DNA of 64,000 bases. It comes from Treponema socranskii subsp. paredis ATCC 35535. GTDB taxonomy: Bacteria > Spirochaetota > Spirochaetia > Treponematales > Treponemataceae. The position numbers and the translations under genes are program-made. Below the pieces are notes generated by a model. That model saw nothing but the letters and a program-made list of their open reading frames with translations. It was not told the DNA's origin and did no database searches. The stretch lies in assembly GCA_000413015.1 (NCBI GenBank), contig KE332515.1, positions 310,001-374,000 of the forward strand. The letters run 5' to 3'. Below, piece after piece: positions 60,749 through 64,000 of this stretch (position 1 is its first letter; each line of letters opens with the position of its first letter).

Positions 60749-60776
60749 ATTCTTTCAAAAATCGATAGTTTTTACA

Positions 60777-60806
60777 AAAAAAGTATAAATATTTTTTATA
60801 CTTTTG
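60777..60806. terminator. AT-rich hairpin after the orphan gene
   Basis: AAAAGTATAAA and TTTATACTTTT are complements flanking a short AT loop, with A residues before and T residues after the stem. It works on paper as a bidirectional terminator, but the stem has only two G-C pairs. Confidence 0.45.
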
Positions 60807-60885
60807 ACTAGAAATACGTATCTTTTATCTGTGATTTCTTTGTTTTGACCTCCGGTGCTCTTACCGTGATCCGGCTTCGCGCGTG

Positions 60886-60914
60886 TTGTAAAAAAGACGC
60901 TATCGTGATACTAT
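60886..60914 (+). promoter_or_regulatory. Promoter of the DivPAP-like gene
   Basis: -35 TTGTAA (60886-60891), 17-bp spacer, -10 TACTAT (60909-60914). ATG is 6 bases later. An AGGA sequence sits between, but would hardly be in the transcript. Confidence 0.65.
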
Positions 60915-60920
60915 AGGAAT

Positions 60921-61403
60921 ATGTTGCTGTCGGTAAAAGAACAACTGAAACTTTTTTTAGCGAATCCTATTTTTTTGGCGTGCATTTGCAGCTGGTTTTG
61001 TTCGCAGTTTTTAAAAACGATCATTGCACTGCTGTCTCATAAAATCCGCAGCTTGTCCGTACTCTTTGAAATGATGGTGTGGCGGACGGGCAGCCTTCCG
61101 TCAAGTCATTCCGCAATCGTTGCGGCTTTGACGACGTCCATCGGTTTTCATTCGGGAATTCATTCCGACGTATTCATTTTATCGCTGTGTTTTTTGCTCG
61201 TAACCGTCCGCGATGCGCTCGGAGTGAGAAGGGCGAACGGTATTCAGGCGAAGCGATTGAACGAAATCGGCAAAGAGCTCAACCGTCAAAATATCGTCGC
61301 GTATACTCCGATAAAAGAAGTGCAGGGGCATACTCCGCTCGAAGTCATCGCAGGACTTCTTATCGGTTTTTCGATCGGATTTGCATTTTCATTGCTGCAG
61401 TAG
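60921..61403 (+). CDS. DivPAP2-family (DUF212) membrane protein
   Basis: Small polytopic membrane protein (160 residues, four helices) of the divergent PAP2/acid phosphatase-haloperoxidase-related family. It shows MVWRTGSLPSSHSAIVAALT with the PSSHS phosphatase motif and VRDALGVRRANGIQAKRLNE, both diagnostic. It may act as a lipid phosphatase, but the family has not been characterised well. The next gene follows after 5 bp. Leaderless by promoter position. Confidence 0.88.
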   Translation: MLLSVKEQLKLFLANPIFLACICSWFCSQFLKTIIALLSHKIRSLSVLFEMMVWRTGSLPSSHSAIVAALTTSIGFHSGIHSDVFILSLCFLLVTVRDALGVRRANGIQAKRLNEIGKELNRQNIVAYTPIKEVQGHTPLEVIAGLLIGFSIGFAFSLLQ

Positions 61404-61408
61404 AGATT

Positions 61409-62806
61409 ATGACCCCGGTAAAAAAAATAATAATTTTTTGCAGTATTGCCGCAGTTTTATTTTTTATTCCGCTTGTTTTTCGAAGCGTGCCGTCGGGAAA
61501 TTTATGGAAAGGTTACCGCATCGTATATGTCGATGACACGGCGGACGAAGATTATGTATCAGGTATTTTAAAAAACGCAGGATGCGAAAACGTCATAAGC
61601 CTCGCCTCGCAAAAGTTTCCCGTTATGCTTCCCGTCGATTCGGTCGAACGCTCTCTCGCCCTCGCTTCGGCCGATGAAGACGGCTACCTTGCAAAAAGAA
61701 GGGCTTACTTTTTCGATAAGGGAAATCGATATCGCCTTTATTATATCGAAGACCGCTATGAAGAGCTTGCCGAAGATGCGCTTCGCGTTTTTCGGAACGC
61801 AGGTGTGGATGCGGGACTCGACACGCAAAGCGTATATCCTTTTATCGTGCCGCTTGTCTGTACCGCATTTGCGCTTCTTTTATGCGTTCTTTCTTCGCAT
61901 CGTCTCCTCTTTTTTGTAACGGCGGTATTTCCGCTTTCGTTTACCGCATGTGTGCCGTTTTATTCTGCGGCATCGGCCGGCTGTCTTCTTCTGTATGCGC
62001 TTTTTATTGCGCTCAGACTTTGGAAGAGGCGCGGCGCTTTTTCTTTTATTAAAACGGATATTTCCGTGATTGCATTTTCCGCCGCCGCTTTTGCACTTGC
62101 ATGTATATCGTCGCTGAGATGCGCATTGCTTTTTACTGCGGCCGCGGGGGGCATCGTATCTGCGCTTTTTGCGTTTTCCGAAGCGGAAAAGTTGTACGAA
62201 GCGCGCTACCGTTTTAAACCCGTTCCGATACGGCCTGCGCGGGAAATGCCGCTTTTTACGAAAAAGATAATGCACGCAGCCGCCGCTTGTGCGTCGAGTA
62301 TCGCAGTTTTTTTGGCCGCATCTCTTTTTTCGAGCTTTTCAACCGCTTTCGCCGCATCTCCTTTTTCAAGCGCGGCTCAGCTCGAATTTCCTTCTGCGAC
62401 TGCACGATCGATGACGGGAAGTTTTCCGACGCTCAACGAATATGTCGCATGGTGCTGGAATACGAAAACCGCGCCGTACCGTTCCATTTACGATCAAAAA
62501 AAATACGACAAAAATCCGAAATCCGGAGACAGCGTCGTCTTTCCCCGTTTTTCCGACAGCGAAAAGGGTATTTCCGCGACGAACGTTTCCATGATTTTCG
62601 ATAAAAGTTTTTACGATGCGTCCGTCGGCGATATCGATGCGCTGCCGTATCCCGCCGTTGAAAAACTGATAAAAGTGCAAGGAGAAAATGCGCATGCGGG
62701 TTATGCGTTTTCGATTTCGGGAGGCGGGGGACTTTTGCATACGCTGCTTATAATCTTTGCGCTTTGTATGCCCTCTCTTTTTTTTGTACGGAGTAAACTG
62801 CGATGA
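61409..62806 (+). CDS. Polytopic membrane protein preceding the Rnf locus (Tp0150-like)
   Basis: The product (465 residues from ATG 61409) has an N-terminal helix (IIIFCSIAAVLFFIPLVF), an extracytoplasmic domain of about 110 residues (VDDTADEDYVSGILKNAGCE; FDKGNRYRLYYIEDRYEELA), then six or more helices (FIVPLVCTAFALLLCVLSSH and later) and another soluble segment near the end. The frame continues upstream to 61079 inside the DivPAP gene, but that part is out of frame with it. The stop codon overlaps the RnfC-like ATG (ATGA), the same arrangement as tp0150-tp0151, so a role with the Rnf complex is likely but not shown. Confidence 0.65.
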   Translation: MTPVKKIIIFCSIAAVLFFIPLVFRSVPSGNLWKGYRIVYVDDTADEDYVSGILKNAGCENVISLASQKFPVMLPVDSVERSLALASADEDGYLAKRRAYFFDKGNRYRLYYIEDRYEELAEDALRVFRNAGVDAGLDTQSVYPFIVPLVCTAFALLLCVLSSHRLLFFVTAVFPLSFTACVPFYSAASAGCLLLYALFIALRLWKRRGAFSFIKTDISVIAFSAAAFALACISSLRCALLFTAAAGGIVSALFAFSEAEKLYEARYRFKPVPIRPAREMPLFTKKIMHAAAACASSIAVFLAASLFSSFSTAFAASPFSSAAQLEFPSATARSMTGSFPTLNEYVAWCWNTKTAPYRSIYDQKKYDKNPKSGDSVVFPRFSDSEKGISATNVSMIFDKSFYDASVGDIDALPYPAVEKLIKVQGENAHAGYAFSISGGGGLLHTLLIIFALCMPSLFFVRSKLR

Positions 62807-64000
62807 AGATGATTCCCGTCATACACACAAACGAAGGAAATCTCGTTAAACGCGCCGTAAACGGTTTTTTGCAGCCGGTCGTGACCGTTCCCTTGCTGCA
62901 TGAAACGTATGGGGATCTCGTTTGTCTCGTTCATCCCGGCGACCGCGTGCGCGAAGGGGAAACCATTGCGGTTCCTTCTTCTTCTCATCCCCTCCGCTCG
63001 GGTGCAAAGGTTCACTCAAGCGTACCGGGTATCGTCGAAGATATCGTTTCATGTGTCAGTCCGAACGGACGTGAAGAGCGCGCGGTACGGATACGGCTTG
63101 CCGGAAGATTTTCATATCTTGGGAAAAAGTGCTTTTCCGAAAATTGGCGTTCTCTTCCTCCTTCGGAAATAATTCGGAAAATTGCGGATTCGGGCGTCAT
63201 AAATACTTTCGATACGACTGAGCCTGTTTCTCTTGCATCTCAAATAGAAGATACGGAAATGAAAGAGAGAAACGTGCTCGTCGTGCGCCTCTACGACGAC
63301 GATCCCAAGCGCATTACCGATTCCTTTTTATCGAAATCGTTTTTTGACGATATCAAAACGGGTGCCTTTATCGTTTCCCGCGCTCTCGGAGGGGCGGGTA
63401 TCGTTTTTGTATACGATGCCGAAAACATGCAAAAGAGCGCGAGGGCGGAAAAGAATGGAAAGCCGGGTGAAAAATCTTCGGCACAATCGGACGGAAAAAA
63501 CGCTTCGAGTGAAAAAGAAGATCGGAGTTTTATGAACGTCGAAGGTGCTCCGGCTCCGGTATGTTTCGTTCCCGTCGATATAACCGAATATCCTGCCGGT
63601 TTCCGCAATGAAATAATCGACGCCGTAAAAAAATCGGCAAAAGAAAAACCGTTTAATAAAATCTCAGCCGCATGCGTTTTTGTCGATGCGGCATCGATGA
63701 TTGCGGTAAACAATGCGATTTGCTTCGGCATACCGTCGGTCGAACAGTATGTACATGTTTCAGGCGAATGCATACCGGCGGAAGCTCTTATGAAAGTACG
63801 CGTCGGAACGACGATGCGCTACCTTGCCGAACAATGCGGCGGATTAAAGCGTTCTTCCGCAGCCGTCGTCGTAAACGGTCTCATGCTCGGAAGTTTTTGT
63901 GCAAGCCTTGACGCTCCGGTGACGAAATACGTAAAATCGGTTTCATTTCTTTCTGCACACCGTATTCCCGATCGGAATGAGCAGCCGTGCGTACGCTGCG
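62803..64000 (+). CDS. RnfC-like electron transport protein (3' end outside window)
   Basis: Peripheral subunit of an Rnf-type ferredoxin:NAD or sodium-pumping electron-transport complex. 399 codons are visible; the frame is open at the window end. It has the N-terminal RnfC segment NEGNLVKRAVNGFLQPVVTV-like with PLLHETYGDLVCLVHPGDRV (barrel-sandwich), SHPLRSGAKVHSSVPGIVED, a linker rich in K, S and E (about residues 205-245) and a Rossmann/SLBB-like part. The C-terminal CVRC at the very end begins an iron-sulfur cluster motif expected in RnfC. It is homologous in position to tp0151. The rnfD, G, E, A genes should follow outside the window. Confidence 0.85.
   Translation, partial: MKMIPVIHTNEGNLVKRAVNGFLQPVVTVPLLHETYGDLVCLVHPGDRVREGETIAVPSSSHPLRSGAKVHSSVPGIVEDIVSCVSPNGREERAVRIRLAGRFSYLGKKCFSENWRSLPPSEIIRKIADSGVINTFDTTEPVSLASQIEDTEMKERNVLVVRLYDDDPKRITDSFLSKSFFDDIKTGAFIVSRALGGAGIVFVYDAENMQKSARAEKNGKPGEKSSAQSDGKNASSEKEDRSFMNVEGAPAPVCFVPVDITEYPAGFRNEIIDAVKKSAKEKPFNKISAACVFVDAASMIAVNNAICFGIPSVEQYVHVSGECIPAEALMKVRVGTTMRYLAEQCGGLKRSSAAVVVNGLMLGSFCASLDAPVTKYVKSVSFLSAHRIPDRNEQPCVRC

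Noticed and set aside
61079-61408. N-terminal extension of the Tp0150-like protein
   Set aside because: It overlaps the DivPAP gene in another frame, and a hydrophobic N-terminal helix starts right after ATG 61409.

Overview
The window looks like a chromosomal segment of a Treponema species or a very close spirochaete, with a G+C content near 50 percent by eye. The evidence is gene content and order: a tatT-tatP-tatQM TRAP cluster (tp0956-0958 type), a cytidylate kinase/ribosomal protein S1 fusion, flgN-flgK-flgL-fliW-csrA, nagA-nagB beside a eukaryote-like hexokinase, rimP-nusA-infB-rbfA-truB, and an Rnf locus opening with an RnfC-like gene. I see no phage, insertion sequence, integrase or CRISPR array. 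The segment is mostly core genome with some surface-polysaccharide and transport genes.

Layout. 1-3.7 kb: TRAP transporter. 4.1-8.6 kb: scpA, scpB, a pseudouridine synthase and the cmk-rpsA fusion. 8.6-11.7 kb: a GAF/sigma-54 activator, a membrane-anchored TPR protein and a lipoprotein. 11.8-15.1 kb: amino-sugar and hexose entry (nagA, nagB, hexokinase). 15.2-22.4 kb: a family 2 glycosyltransferase, a PlsC-like acyltransferase, two half-size chromate-transporter proteins, deoD, a nucleotidyltransferase and a metal ABC transporter whose ATPase carries an N-terminal DUF1893-like domain. 22.5-32.7 kb: a YhhQ-family transporter, then a minus-strand block (DEAD-box helicase, a short SMC, two envelope proteins, a SIMPL lipoprotein, serS, AI-2E-family permease). 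32.8-38.3 kb: a glycosyltransferase, then tig-clpP-clpX and six tRNA genes on the minus strand. 38.4-43.6 kb: polysaccharide export and synthesis (Wzz-like, Wza-like, WecA-like, GT4). 43.8-48.1 kb: flagellar hook-associated operon with fliW-csrA. 48.2-52.7 kb: DnaQ-like exonuclease and two phosphohexomutases. 52.8-60.4 kb: MATE pump, then the rimP-nusA-infB-rbfA-truB operon. 60.4-64 kb: an AT-rich orphan gene, a DivPAP-like membrane protein, a Tp0150-like membrane protein and the start of an RnfC-like gene, cut by the window end.

Regulation visible in the sequence. At least nine genes have a -10 box only 6-10 bases before the start codon and little or no Shine-Dalgarno sequence, which predicts leaderless or nearly leaderless mRNAs. 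A sigma-28 promoter precedes flgN. The rimP operon has an intrinsic terminator between its promoter and first gene. A GT4 promoter has a perfect inverted repeat between -35 and -10.

The best candidate for something undescribed is a repeated leader of about 170 bp with a 59-base identical core. It sits directly upstream of the second chromate-transporter gene and of the phosphohexomutase gene at 48.8-50.6 kb. In the latter it lies in a promoter-driven 5' leader that also holds a 50-codon open reading frame. Other points: an SMC protein without a recognisable hinge, the DUF1893-ABC fusion, an internal start that could release free S1 from the cmk-rpsA fusion, and a cluster of hairpins between two divergent genes where no terminator is needed.
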